NCBI GenBank assembly: GCA_007129775.1
Contig: SKUV01000247.1
Coordinates: 1-12,605, forward strand
Source: Paracoccaceae bacterium
Lineage (GTDB): Bacteria; Pseudomonadota; Alphaproteobacteria; Rhodobacterales; Rhodobacteraceae
Length of the DNA stretch: 12,605 bases
Direction of reading: 5' to 3'
Positions 1 to 6,466 of the stretch are shown piece after piece. Positions within the stretch are counted from its first letter, which is position 1; every line of letters begins with the position of its first letter. The notes beneath the pieces are model-generated. The model did no database searches. It was given only the letters and a program-made list of their open reading frames with translations, and was not told the origin of the DNA. The translations under genes and the position numbers were made by a program.

Positions 1-21
1 ACCGCCCGGGCGGCGGCATGA
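1..21 (+). CDS. 3' end of an upstream gene, probably tRNA-dihydrouridine synthase (dusB/nifR3), partial
   Basis: Reading in frame from base 1 gives Thr-Ala-Arg-Ala-Ala-Ala followed by a TGA stop at 19-21. That stop overlaps the ntrB ATG (18-20) in an ATGA junction. A gene ending exactly here is what the well-known nifR3(dus)-ntrB-ntrC operon of Rhodobacter and other alphaproteobacteria would give. The six visible residues cannot identify the protein, so its identity rests only on neighbourhood. The junction itself, typical of translational coupling, is seen directly. Confidence 0.45.
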   Translation, partial: TARAAA

Positions 22-1157
22 ACGGGGCCGACAGCGGCATCTGGTCGGCGCTGCCGCTTCCGGCGGTTCTGATCGGCGCGCGTGAGGTGCTGCTCGATTG
101 CAACCCCGCGACCGAGCAGTTCCTGTCGGTCTCGCGCCGGGCGCTGATCGGGGCACCGGCCTTCGACAAGCTGATGATCGACGCGCCGATGGAGGATGCG
201 CTGGCGCGCGTCAGGCGGCATCGGTCGCCGTTTTTCATCAACGATGTGCCCGTCGGCACCGGCGACCGCCCGCCCCTGCACTGCAACCTGCACCTCGCCC
301 CGCTGGGCGAGGACAGCGACACGGTGCTGATGCTCATTGCCCCGCGCGAGATCGCCGGCAGGCTGGGCCGGGCCGGGCTGGTGAAATCGGCGGCGCGCTC
401 GGCCATCGGCATGGCCGACATGCTGGCGCACGAGATCAAGAACCCGCTTGCGGGGATCGCCGGCGCGGCGCAGCTGTTGTCGATGACGCTGGAAAACGGC
501 GACCGCGAGCTGACCGACCTGATCGTGGCCGAAACCCGCCGTATCGTGAAACTGCTGGAACAGGTGGAGCAGTTCGGCAACCAGCGCCCGCCGGAGTTCC
601 GCGCGGTCAATATCCACGATGTGCTGGAACGGGCGCGCCGCTCGGCCATGGTGGGCTTTGCCGCGCACATGAGTCTGACCGAGGAATACGACCCCTCGCT
701 GCCGCCCACATGGGCCGACGGCGACCAGCTTCTGCAGGTCTTTCTCAACCTGCTGAAGAACGCCGGGCAGGCCGCGCCCGACGGCGGCAGCATCCGCATC
801 CGGACGTTTTTCGAACAATCGCTGCGCCTGCGCGATGCCAGCGGCAGCGGCCGCGCGCTGCCCTTGCAGGTGGAGATCATCGACGACGGCCCGGGCCTTC
901 CGCCCAGCATCGCCGAGGAGATATTCGAGCCCTTCGTCTCGGGCCGCGAGAACGGCACCGGGCTGGGGCTGGCGCTGGTGTCCAAGATCGTGTCGGACCA
1001 CGGCGGCTGGATCAGTGTGGACAGCGTGCCGGGGCGCACCGTGTTCCGCATTTCGCTTCCCATCGCGGCGCGTGACGCCGCCACGGACGGCTTGCCCCCG
1101 GACAGCACCTCAACCGACAGCCACTCACCCGGCCCGAACCCCGAGGAGACACCCTGA
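18..1157 (+). CDS. ntrB: Nitrogen regulation sensor histidine kinase NtrB (GlnL)
   Basis: Soluble histidine kinase/phosphatase that sets the phosphorylation of NtrC according to nitrogen status, normally under control of the PII protein. The 379-residue protein has no membrane segment. It opens with a PAS-like domain (about residues 8-110). The dimerisation/phosphoacceptor H-box is LAHEIKNPLAGI with His138. The ATPase domain shows an N-box (NLLKNAG, Asn244 and Asn248), a G1 box (DDGPGLP, Asp289-Gly293) and a G2 box (NGTGLGL, 312-318). The tail after about residue 350 is rich in Pro, Ser and Thr and looks disordered. The ATG at 18 overlaps the stop of the preceding gene, and the TGA at 1155-1157 overlaps the ntrC ATG by one base, so the three genes look translationally coupled. 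The LAHEIKNPLAGI H-box and the adjacent ntrC make the NtrB call secure over other kinases. Confidence 0.96.
   Translation: MNGADSGIWSALPLPAVLIGAREVLLDCNPATEQFLSVSRRALIGAPAFDKLMIDAPMEDALARVRRHRSPFFINDVPVGTGDRPPLHCNLHLAPLGEDSDTVLMLIAPREIAGRLGRAGLVKSAARSAIGMADMLAHEIKNPLAGIAGAAQLLSMTLENGDRELTDLIVAETRRIVKLLEQVEQFGNQRPPEFRAVNIHDVLERARRSAMVGFAAHMSLTEEYDPSLPPTWADGDQLLQVFLNLLKNAGQAAPDGGSIRIRTFFEQSLRLRDASGSGRALPLQVEIIDDGPGLPPSIAEEIFEPFVSGRENGTGLGLALVSKIVSDHGGWISVDSVPGRTVFRISLPIAARDAATDGLPPDSTSTDSHSPGPNPEETP
1143..1149 (+). promoter_or_regulatory. Ribosome binding site of ntrC
   Basis: GAGGAGA lies 7 bases ahead of the ntrC ATG (1157), inside the last codons of ntrB. It is a strong Shine-Dalgarno match. 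It supports the ATG at 1157 as the true start even though that start overlaps the ntrB stop. Confidence 0.75.
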
Positions 1158-2533
1158 TGGACGGCACGATCCTTGTCGCCGATGACGACCGCACCATCCG
1201 CACCGTGCTGACACAGGCCCTCACCCGCGCGGGCTGCAAGGTTCACGCCACCTCCAGCCTGACGACGCTCATGCGCTGGGTGGAGGAGGGCAAGGGCGAT
1301 CTGGTGATCTCGGACGTGATGATGCCCGACGGCAACGGGCTGGAGATGCTGCCGCGCATCGGCGAGCTGCGCGAAGGCCTGCCGGTGATCGTGATCTCGG
1401 CGCAGAACACGATCATGACGGCGATACAGGCGGCAGAGGCCGATGCCTTCGATTACCTGCCCAAGCCCTTCGATCTGCCCGACCTGATGAAGCGCGCCGC
1501 CCGCGCGCTGGAAACGCGCCGGCGCACCGGGCGGGTGGACAGCGCGCCGGTGCATTCCGCCGACGGCGGGGACGAATTGCCGCTGGTGGGGCGGACGCCG
1601 GCGATGCAGACACTCTATCGGCTGGTGGCGCGGGTGATGAACACCGAAATACCGGTGCTGATCACCGGCGAATCGGGCACCGGAAAATCGCTCATCGCGC
1701 GGGCGATACACGATTTCTCGGATCGCCGGACACTGCCTTTCGTGGTCGCGGGGGCGGGCGATCTGGCCGGGATGGACGGGCCGGCGACGCTCTTGTCGCG
1801 GGCGCGCGGCGGTTCCATCGTCTTTGACGAGGTGGGCGATTACGACGCCGAGGCGCAGGCCCGCATCACCCGGATGCTGGACCAGCTGCCCGACACCGCG
1901 CCGCGCATCATGGCCACCAGCCAGACCGATCTGGCCGCACGGATGGAGGCGGGCGAGTTCCGGCAGGATCTGTTCTACCGGCTGGGCGGCGTGACGCTGA
2001 AGGTGCCCGCCCTGCGCGAACGGGTCGATGACATCCCGCTGCTGGCCGAGCATTTTCTGGCCCGGGCCGAGCGCGAGGGCTTTGCCGCGCGCCGGATGAG
2101 CCCCGAGGCGATGGAACTGGTGCGCGCCTACACATGGCCCGGCAATGTGCGCCAGTTGGAGAACACTGTTCGCCGGCTTGTCGTCACCTCGTCCGAGCCC
2201 GATATCCAGCGCGCCGAACTGGATCAGGTGCTGGGCAACCAGCCGCTGGCCGAGCCGCTGCGCGGGGGCGCGGCCGAGGGTGAAAAGCTCTCGGCCTCGG
2301 TCGCCCGCCACTTGCGGCGCTATTTCGATCTGCACGGCGGCAGCCTGCCACCGCCCGGGCTTTATCAGCGTATCCTGCGCGAGGTGGAACTGCCGATGAT
2401 CGAAATCGCGCTCGACGCCACCGCCGGCAATCAGGCCAGATGTGCCGATCTGCTGGGAATCAACCGCAATACCTTGCGAAAAAAGATCACGGATCTGGAT
2501 ATTCGCGTGACACGCCGCCGGAAATTGATGTAA
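1157..2533 (+). CDS. ntrC: Nitrogen regulation response regulator NtrC (GlnG), form lacking the GAFTGA motif
   Basis: DNA-binding response regulator, phosphorylated by NtrB, that switches on nitrogen-limitation genes. The 458 residues hold three domains. The receiver (about 1-120) has acidic Asp9-Asp10-Asp11, phosphoacceptor Asp53 and Lys103. The AAA+ domain (about 140-370) has Walker A GESGTGKS (171-178), Walker B IVFDEV (Asp224, Glu225) and an arginine-finger region with FRQDLFYRL. The C-terminal Fis-type helix-turn-helix reads NQARCADLLGINRNTLRKK. The stretch between Walker A and Walker B is about 18 residues shorter than in enteric NtrC and contains no GAFTGA, the loop that contacts sigma-54. 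R. capsulatus NtrC is known to share this loss and to work with the housekeeping RNA polymerase, so I infer a sigma-54-independent activator here. The start is fixed by a good ribosome binding site and the one-base overlap with ntrB. Confidence 0.96.
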   Translation: MDGTILVADDDRTIRTVLTQALTRAGCKVHATSSLTTLMRWVEEGKGDLVISDVMMPDGNGLEMLPRIGELREGLPVIVISAQNTIMTAIQAAEADAFDYLPKPFDLPDLMKRAARALETRRRTGRVDSAPVHSADGGDELPLVGRTPAMQTLYRLVARVMNTEIPVLITGESGTGKSLIARAIHDFSDRRTLPFVVAGAGDLAGMDGPATLLSRARGGSIVFDEVGDYDAEAQARITRMLDQLPDTAPRIMATSQTDLAARMEAGEFRQDLFYRLGGVTLKVPALRERVDDIPLLAEHFLARAEREGFAARRMSPEAMELVRAYTWPGNVRQLENTVRRLVVTSSEPDIQRAELDQVLGNQPLAEPLRGGAAEGEKLSASVARHLRRYFDLHGGSLPPPGLYQRILREVELPMIEIALDATAGNQARCADLLGINRNTLRKKITDLDIRVTRRRKLM

Positions 2534-2639
2534 AAGGGCAACAGGAAGCGTGGCCCATCGGTGTCAGCCGGCCTCCGGGCACGGGGGCATCGGACGTGAC
2601 TCGAAGCGGATCGCGAAACCGAGGCGGCGCGAACCGGCA

Positions 2640-2658
2640 GGCCCCCGCAGGCGGGGCC
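2640..2658 (+). other. GC-rich hairpin upstream of ntrY
   Basis: GGCCCC (2640-2645) and GGGGCC (2653-2658) form a perfect 6-bp stem with a 7-base loop. No run of T follows, so it is not a typical intrinsic terminator. It could be an mRNA processing or stabilising structure between ntrC and ntrY, or chance in GC-rich DNA. Confidence 0.3.
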
Positions 2659-2665
2659 GTTGGCC

Positions 2666-2729
2666 GGGCCAATCTGGCAGGAGCGGGCGTGCAGCAGGCC
2701 GCGCGAGGATCGTCCTGGGCCAATCTGGC
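2666..2729 (+). repeat. 13-bp direct repeat around the ntrY start
   Basis: GGGCCAATCTGGC occurs at 2666-2678 and again at 2717-2729. The 51-base offset keeps the frame, so both copies read Ala-Asn-Leu in the ntrY frame. The pair brackets the Shine-Dalgarno and the GTG at 2689. It may be a relic of a local duplication, or chance. Confidence 0.5.
2679..2683 (+). promoter_or_regulatory. Ribosome binding site deciding the ntrY start
   Basis: AGGAG sits 5 bases ahead of the in-frame GTG at 2689. It is the best Shine-Dalgarno near any candidate ntrY start. The GTG at 2596 has only a loose G-run upstream. The in-frame ATG at 2440 lies inside the end of ntrC. Confidence 0.55.
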
Positions 2730-4944
2730 CGAACTGCGCCGCCGGCGGCGGGTGCAGAATGCGGCGACGCTGGGCCTTGTGATCCTCGGCCCGGTTCTCG
2801 CTCTGGCGACCTTTCTGGCCATGGGGCCGTTCAATCAGGGCGGGGCGTCCTCGCCGGTGCTGCGGCTCGTTCTGCTGGCCGATCTGGTCTATGTGCTGGT
2901 GGTCGCGGCGCTGGTGCTGGCGCGGGTGGCGCGGATCGTCGCCGCGCGGCGGGCGCAATCGGCGGGCTCGAAGCTTCATCTGCGGCTGTCGGGGGTCTTT
3001 GCGATCATCGCGCTGGCGCCGACGGTTTCGGTCGCCGTATTTGCCGGCCTGACGATCAATGTCGGGCTGGAGGGCTGGTTTTCCGACCGGGTGCGTCAGG
3101 TGGTCGGCAATTCGCTGGCCGCCGCCGAAGCCTATGTGGCCGAGCATGAACGCGACCTGACCGAGGATGCGCGCGCACTGGGCTTCTACATCTCGCGGTC
3201 CTCGGAAACCGTTTTCCTGATCAGCGATGGCGAGTTGCGTCAGGTGCTAAGCCAGGGGCAGGTGCAGATTCAGCGCGGGCTGCGCGAGGCCTTCATCATC
3301 GACGGCAGCGGTGCCATCCGCGCCCGCGGAGACCGCAGCTATCTGTTCGATTTCGAGCGCCCGACCGAAGAGCAGATCGCCCGCGCCCGCGCCGGCGAAA
3401 CGGTCATCATCCGCGATCTGGATCAGGACGAGTTTCGCGCGCTGCTGCGGCTCGACGGTTTCCCCGACCGTTATCTCTATGTCGCGCGCGAGGTCGACGG
3501 GACGATCATGCGGTTGCTGGATGAAACGCAGGAGGCCAACCGCCTCTATCAGCAGCTGGAGCGCGAGCGCGGGCGGCTGGTCTTCGATTTCGGGCTGCTC
3601 TATCTCGGTTTCGCCGTGATCCTGATCCTCGCCGCGATCTGGCTGGGCCTGTGGTTCGCAGAACGCCTCTCGCGGCCGGTGGGCCGGCTTGCGGGGGCGG
3701 CCGAACGGGTGGGGCATGGCGATCTGGACGTGCAGGTCCCCGAAGAGCGTGAAGACGACGAAATCGCCATGCTGGGCCGTGTCTTCAACCAGATGACGCG
3801 GCAGTTGAAGGGCCAGCGCGAGGCTTTGCTGGAAAACAACCGCCAGATCGAGGCCCGGCGACGGCTCTTTGATTCCGTGCTCGGCTCGGTCACCGCGGGG
3901 GTGATCGGGCTCGATGCCCATGGCAAGGTGGATTTCGTGAACCGCGCCGCCCGGCGCCTGCTGGAGACCGAGCCCGCCGCCACCCATGGCCGCCCTCTGG
4001 ACGAGGTGGTGCCGGAATTCGCCGATCTTTATCAGCGACTTCGCGGTACGGCCAGCGCCTCGGCGCAGGAGGAATTGCGCATCAGCCGCGGTGGCCGACT
4101 GGAAACGCTGCTGGTGCGGATGTCCACCCGGCGTTCCGACAGCGGGCGGCTGGAGGGTTATGTGGTGGCCTTCGACGATGTGACCGAACTGGTCAGCGCC
4201 CAGCGCATGGCCGCATGGGGCGACGTGGCCCGGCGCATCGCCCACGAAATCAAGAACCCGCTTACCCCGATCCAGTTGTCGGCCGAACGCATCCGTCGCA
4301 AATTCGGGCCCATGGTCGGTGACGAGGCCGAGGCGCTGCAGGGCCATACCGATGTGATCGTCAGGCAAACCAATGACTTGCGGCGCATTGTTGATGAGTT
4401 TTCGCGCTTTGCCCGGATGCCCGAGCCTGACCGTCGCAGCCACGATATCGTGCGCCTGCTGCGCGATGCGGTGACCCTGCAGGAGGCCGGCCAGCCCGAT
4501 GTGCGCATCACCGCCGATCTGCCCGGGGAACCGCTGGTGCTGGAGATCGACGAGACCATGCTCTCGCAGGCCTTCACAAACTTGATCAAGAATGCCGGAG
4601 AAGCCATTGAAACGCTGTTGGAAAGTGGTGTGCCGGAGGGGCACGAGCCGCAGATTCGCGTGGCCCTTCGGGCGCTGCCCGATGCGGTCGAGATCACCAT
4701 TGCCGACAACGGGATCGGCCTGCCCGAAGACCGTGCGCGGCTGTTCGAACCCTATGTGACGACCCGAGAAAAGGGCACCGGCCTCGGGCTGCCGATCGTC
4801 AAGAAGATCATCGAGGAACACGGCGGCACCCTGACCCTGCTGGATGCACCGCCCTTTGACGGGTCGGACCATCGCGGCGCGCTGGCCGAGATACGGCTGC
4901 CACTTCTGACCGAAGGCACACCCCCCATCAAGAAGGGGCTGTAG
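2689..4944 (+). CDS. ntrY: Membrane sensor histidine kinase NtrY
   Basis: Inner-membrane histidine kinase that signals to NtrX, next door. Numbering from GTG 2689 (751 residues, near the usual NtrY length): an arginine-rich cytosolic start is followed by three hydrophobic helices (about 25-46, 58-82 and 100-124) and an extracytoplasmic sensor region of about 175 residues. A fourth helix (about 303-325) leads into a HAMP domain (to about 378) and a PAS domain (about 390-490). The kinase core has H-box ARRIAHEIKNPLTPIQLSAERI (His519), N-box NLIKNAG (Asn631, Asn635), G1 ADNGIGLP (Asp673) and G2 EKGTGLGLP. The start is uncertain: GTG 2596 would add 31 residues, and ATG 2440 would overlap ntrC by 94 bases with a non-conserved, low-complexity extension. 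I prefer 2689 for its AGGAG site and the length fit. The family call is firm; only the start is soft. Confidence 0.93.
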   Translation: MQQAARGSSWANLAELRRRRRVQNAATLGLVILGPVLALATFLAMGPFNQGGASSPVLRLVLLADLVYVLVVAALVLARVARIVAARRAQSAGSKLHLRLSGVFAIIALAPTVSVAVFAGLTINVGLEGWFSDRVRQVVGNSLAAAEAYVAEHERDLTEDARALGFYISRSSETVFLISDGELRQVLSQGQVQIQRGLREAFIIDGSGAIRARGDRSYLFDFERPTEEQIARARAGETVIIRDLDQDEFRALLRLDGFPDRYLYVAREVDGTIMRLLDETQEANRLYQQLERERGRLVFDFGLLYLGFAVILILAAIWLGLWFAERLSRPVGRLAGAAERVGHGDLDVQVPEEREDDEIAMLGRVFNQMTRQLKGQREALLENNRQIEARRRLFDSVLGSVTAGVIGLDAHGKVDFVNRAARRLLETEPAATHGRPLDEVVPEFADLYQRLRGTASASAQEELRISRGGRLETLLVRMSTRRSDSGRLEGYVVAFDDVTELVSAQRMAAWGDVARRIAHEIKNPLTPIQLSAERIRRKFGPMVGDEAEALQGHTDVIVRQTNDLRRIVDEFSRFARMPEPDRRSHDIVRLLRDAVTLQEAGQPDVRITADLPGEPLVLEIDETMLSQAFTNLIKNAGEAIETLLESGVPEGHEPQIRVALRALPDAVEITIADNGIGLPEDRARLFEPYVTTREKGTGLGLPIVKKIIEEHGGTLTLLDAPPFDGSDHRGALAEIRLPLLTEGTPPIKKGL

Positions 4945-4950
4945 GATATT

Positions 4951-4956
4951 GAGGAG
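4951..4956 (+). promoter_or_regulatory. Ribosome binding site of ntrX
   Basis: GAGGAG lies 9 bases ahead of the ntrX ATG at 4966, in the 21-bp gap after the ntrY stop. It supports that start and indicates that ntrX is translated from its own site on a shared message with ntrY. Confidence 0.7.
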
Positions 4957-4965
4957 CTTGACATT

Positions 4966-6369
4966 ATGGGCGACATTCTGATCGTCGACGACGAGCGCGA
5001 CATTCGCGAACTGATCTCCGATATTCTGCGTGACGAGGGGTTCACCACCCGGCTCGCCGCCAATTCCGACGCCTGCATGGCCGAGATCAACGCCGAGCCG
5101 CCGGCGCTGATGATCCTCGACATCTGGCTCAAGGACAGCAGCATGGACGGCATCGACATCCTGATGTCGGTCAAGCGCTCCAACCCCGATGTGCCGGTGG
5201 TGATCATCTCGGGCCACGGCAATATCGAAATCGCCGTCGCCGCGATCAAGCAGGGCGCCTATGACTTCATCGAAAAGCCGTTCAACATCGACCAGCTTCT
5301 GGTGGTGATCAGCCGCGCCATGGAGGCCTCGCGTCTGCGCCGCGAGAATCAGGAATTGCGGCGCCGCGATGTGACCATGGCCGAGATGGTGGGATCGGCC
5401 TCGGCCTTCCGCACGCTGAAACTGCAACTGGACAAGGTGACCAAATCGAACGGCCGGGTGATGCTGTCGGGCCCCGCGGGATCGGGCAAGGAGGTGGCGG
5501 CGCGCTATATTCACGCCAATTCGAACCGCGCGGACGCGCCCTTCGTCACCGTCAGTGCCGCCTCGATCGAGCCCGAACGGATGGAGGAGGTGCTGTTCGG
5601 CCGCGAATCGTCGGACCGCGGCATCGAGCAGGGACTGCTGGAGCAGGCCCATGGCGGGGTGATCTATCTCGACGAGGTGGCCGACATGCCGCCGGGCACG
5701 CAATCCAAGATCCTGCGGGTGCTGGTGGATCAGCAGTTCACCCGCGCCGGCGGCACCGACAAGGTGCGGGTCGATCTGCGCGTGATCTCCTCGACCACGC
5801 GCGATCTTAAGGCTGCCATCGCCGCCGGGCGCTTTCGGCAGGAGTTGTATGACCGGCTGAACGTGGTGCCCATCGCCGTGCCCTCGCTGCAGGAGCGGCG
5901 CGAGGATATCCCCGAACTGGCCGCCCATTTCATCGAGATGTTCAACAAGACCCAGGGCCTGCCCCTGCGCGTGCTGTCGGAAGAGGCGCAGGCGCTGCTG
6001 CAGACCATGACATGGCCCGGCAACGTGCGACAGTTGCGCAACGTGATCGAGCGCGCGCTGATCCTTGGTGACGGCACCGGCCCGATCGCCGTGCGCGAAT
6101 TGCAATCGGATACCGAGGCCGGGCAGGGCGGCGAGGGGCGGATCGTGCTCTCGGGGGAACTGGCGACGCTGCCGCTGCGCGAGGCGCGCGAATTGTTCGA
6201 ACGCGAATACCTGCTCACCCAGATCAACCGGTTCGGCGGCAATATCAGCCGCACGGCGAATTTCGTGGGCATGGAACGCTCGGCCCTGCATCGCAAGCTG
6301 AAATCGCTGGGCGTGGTCACCGGTGGCGGCGGCGCGCGGCTGGCCGAGGTGGCGCAGGCCGGCCAATAG
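4966..6369 (+). CDS. ntrX: Nitrogen regulation response regulator NtrX
   Basis: Response regulator partnered with NtrY. The 467 residues comprise a receiver domain (about 1-120; Asp8 and Asp9, phosphoacceptor Asp52, Lys104), an AAA+ domain (about 140-370) and a C-terminal Fis-type helix-turn-helix (NISRTANFVGMERSALHRKL). The AAA+ domain has a Walker A variant GPAGSGKE (Lys175) and Walker B IYLDEVADMP (Asp236, Glu237). Between them, where sigma-54 activators carry GAFTGA, it reads LFGRESSDRGIEQGLLEQA, so the sigma-54 contact loop is absent. This fits alphaproteobacterial NtrX proteins, which generally keep ATPase motifs but lack a canonical GAFTGA. Roles reported for the family include nitrogen metabolism, redox and envelope genes; which apply here cannot be read from the sequence. 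The ATG is 21 bp after ntrY and has a strong Shine-Dalgarno, so ntrYX is a clear two-gene unit. Confidence 0.95.
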   Translation: MGDILIVDDERDIRELISDILRDEGFTTRLAANSDACMAEINAEPPALMILDIWLKDSSMDGIDILMSVKRSNPDVPVVIISGHGNIEIAVAAIKQGAYDFIEKPFNIDQLLVVISRAMEASRLRRENQELRRRDVTMAEMVGSASAFRTLKLQLDKVTKSNGRVMLSGPAGSGKEVAARYIHANSNRADAPFVTVSAASIEPERMEEVLFGRESSDRGIEQGLLEQAHGGVIYLDEVADMPPGTQSKILRVLVDQQFTRAGGTDKVRVDLRVISSTTRDLKAAIAAGRFRQELYDRLNVVPIAVPSLQERREDIPELAAHFIEMFNKTQGLPLRVLSEEAQALLQTMTWPGNVRQLRNVIERALILGDGTGPIAVRELQSDTEAGQGGEGRIVLSGELATLPLREARELFEREYLLTQINRFGGNISRTANFVGMERSALHRKLKSLGVVTGGGGARLAEVAQAGQ

Positions 6370-6402
6370 GCCGCCGCTTGCGCCCCCGCGCCGAACGCGC
6401 GA

Positions 6403-6464
6403 TGCTGCCCGCCTGAGATGGGTCTGAGATGGGTCGCCGTGCGGCCGCGGGATCGGGGGCAGCA
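6403..6464 (+). repeat. 8-bp inverted repeat spanning the trkA leader
   Basis: TGCTGCCC (6403-6410) is perfectly complementary to GGGCAGCA (6457-6464), leaving a 46-base loop. The right arm lies just ahead of the trkA GTG (6467) and covers the only G-rich candidate ribosome binding site. A long-range RNA stem could therefore mask translation initiation. A smaller 5-bp CGCGC/GCGCG hairpin lies upstream at 6387-6401. Neither is followed by a T-run, so neither reads as a terminator. Confidence 0.3.
6413..6434 (+). repeat. 11-bp perfect tandem duplication upstream of trkA
   Basis: CTGAGATGGGT occurs twice back to back (6413-6423 and 6424-6434) in the 97-bp gap between ntrX and trkA. It lies within the loop of the 8-bp inverted repeat. 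It could be a slippage duplication or a pair of direct binding half-sites. No known operator is recognised. Confidence 0.6.
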
Positions 6465-6466
6465 GC

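Larger units (their letters stand above)
2534..2688 (+). other. ntrC-ntrY intergenic leader
   Basis: About 155 bp separate the ntrC stop from the preferred ntrY start. The stretch contains a GC hairpin (2640-2658), the first copy of a 13-bp direct repeat (2666-2678) and a Shine-Dalgarno (2679-2683). An open frame continuous with ntrY crosses it, with an in-frame GTG at 2596. However, it uses several CGA codons that are scarce elsewhere in the window and encodes a low-complexity basic stretch, so I treat it as mostly leader. I cannot point to a convincing -35/-10 pair. Confidence 0.45.

Noticed and set aside
4958..4963. TTGACA resembling a -35 element just ahead of ntrX
   Set aside because: It lies two bases before the ntrX ATG, and no plausible -10 sits about 17 bases downstream, which would be inside ntrX. 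It is better explained as chance next to the GAGGAG ribosome binding site.
6387..6401. CGCGC-loop-GCGCG hairpin after ntrX as a terminator
   Set aside because: The stem is only 5 bp and no T-run follows, so it does not meet the form of an intrinsic terminator.
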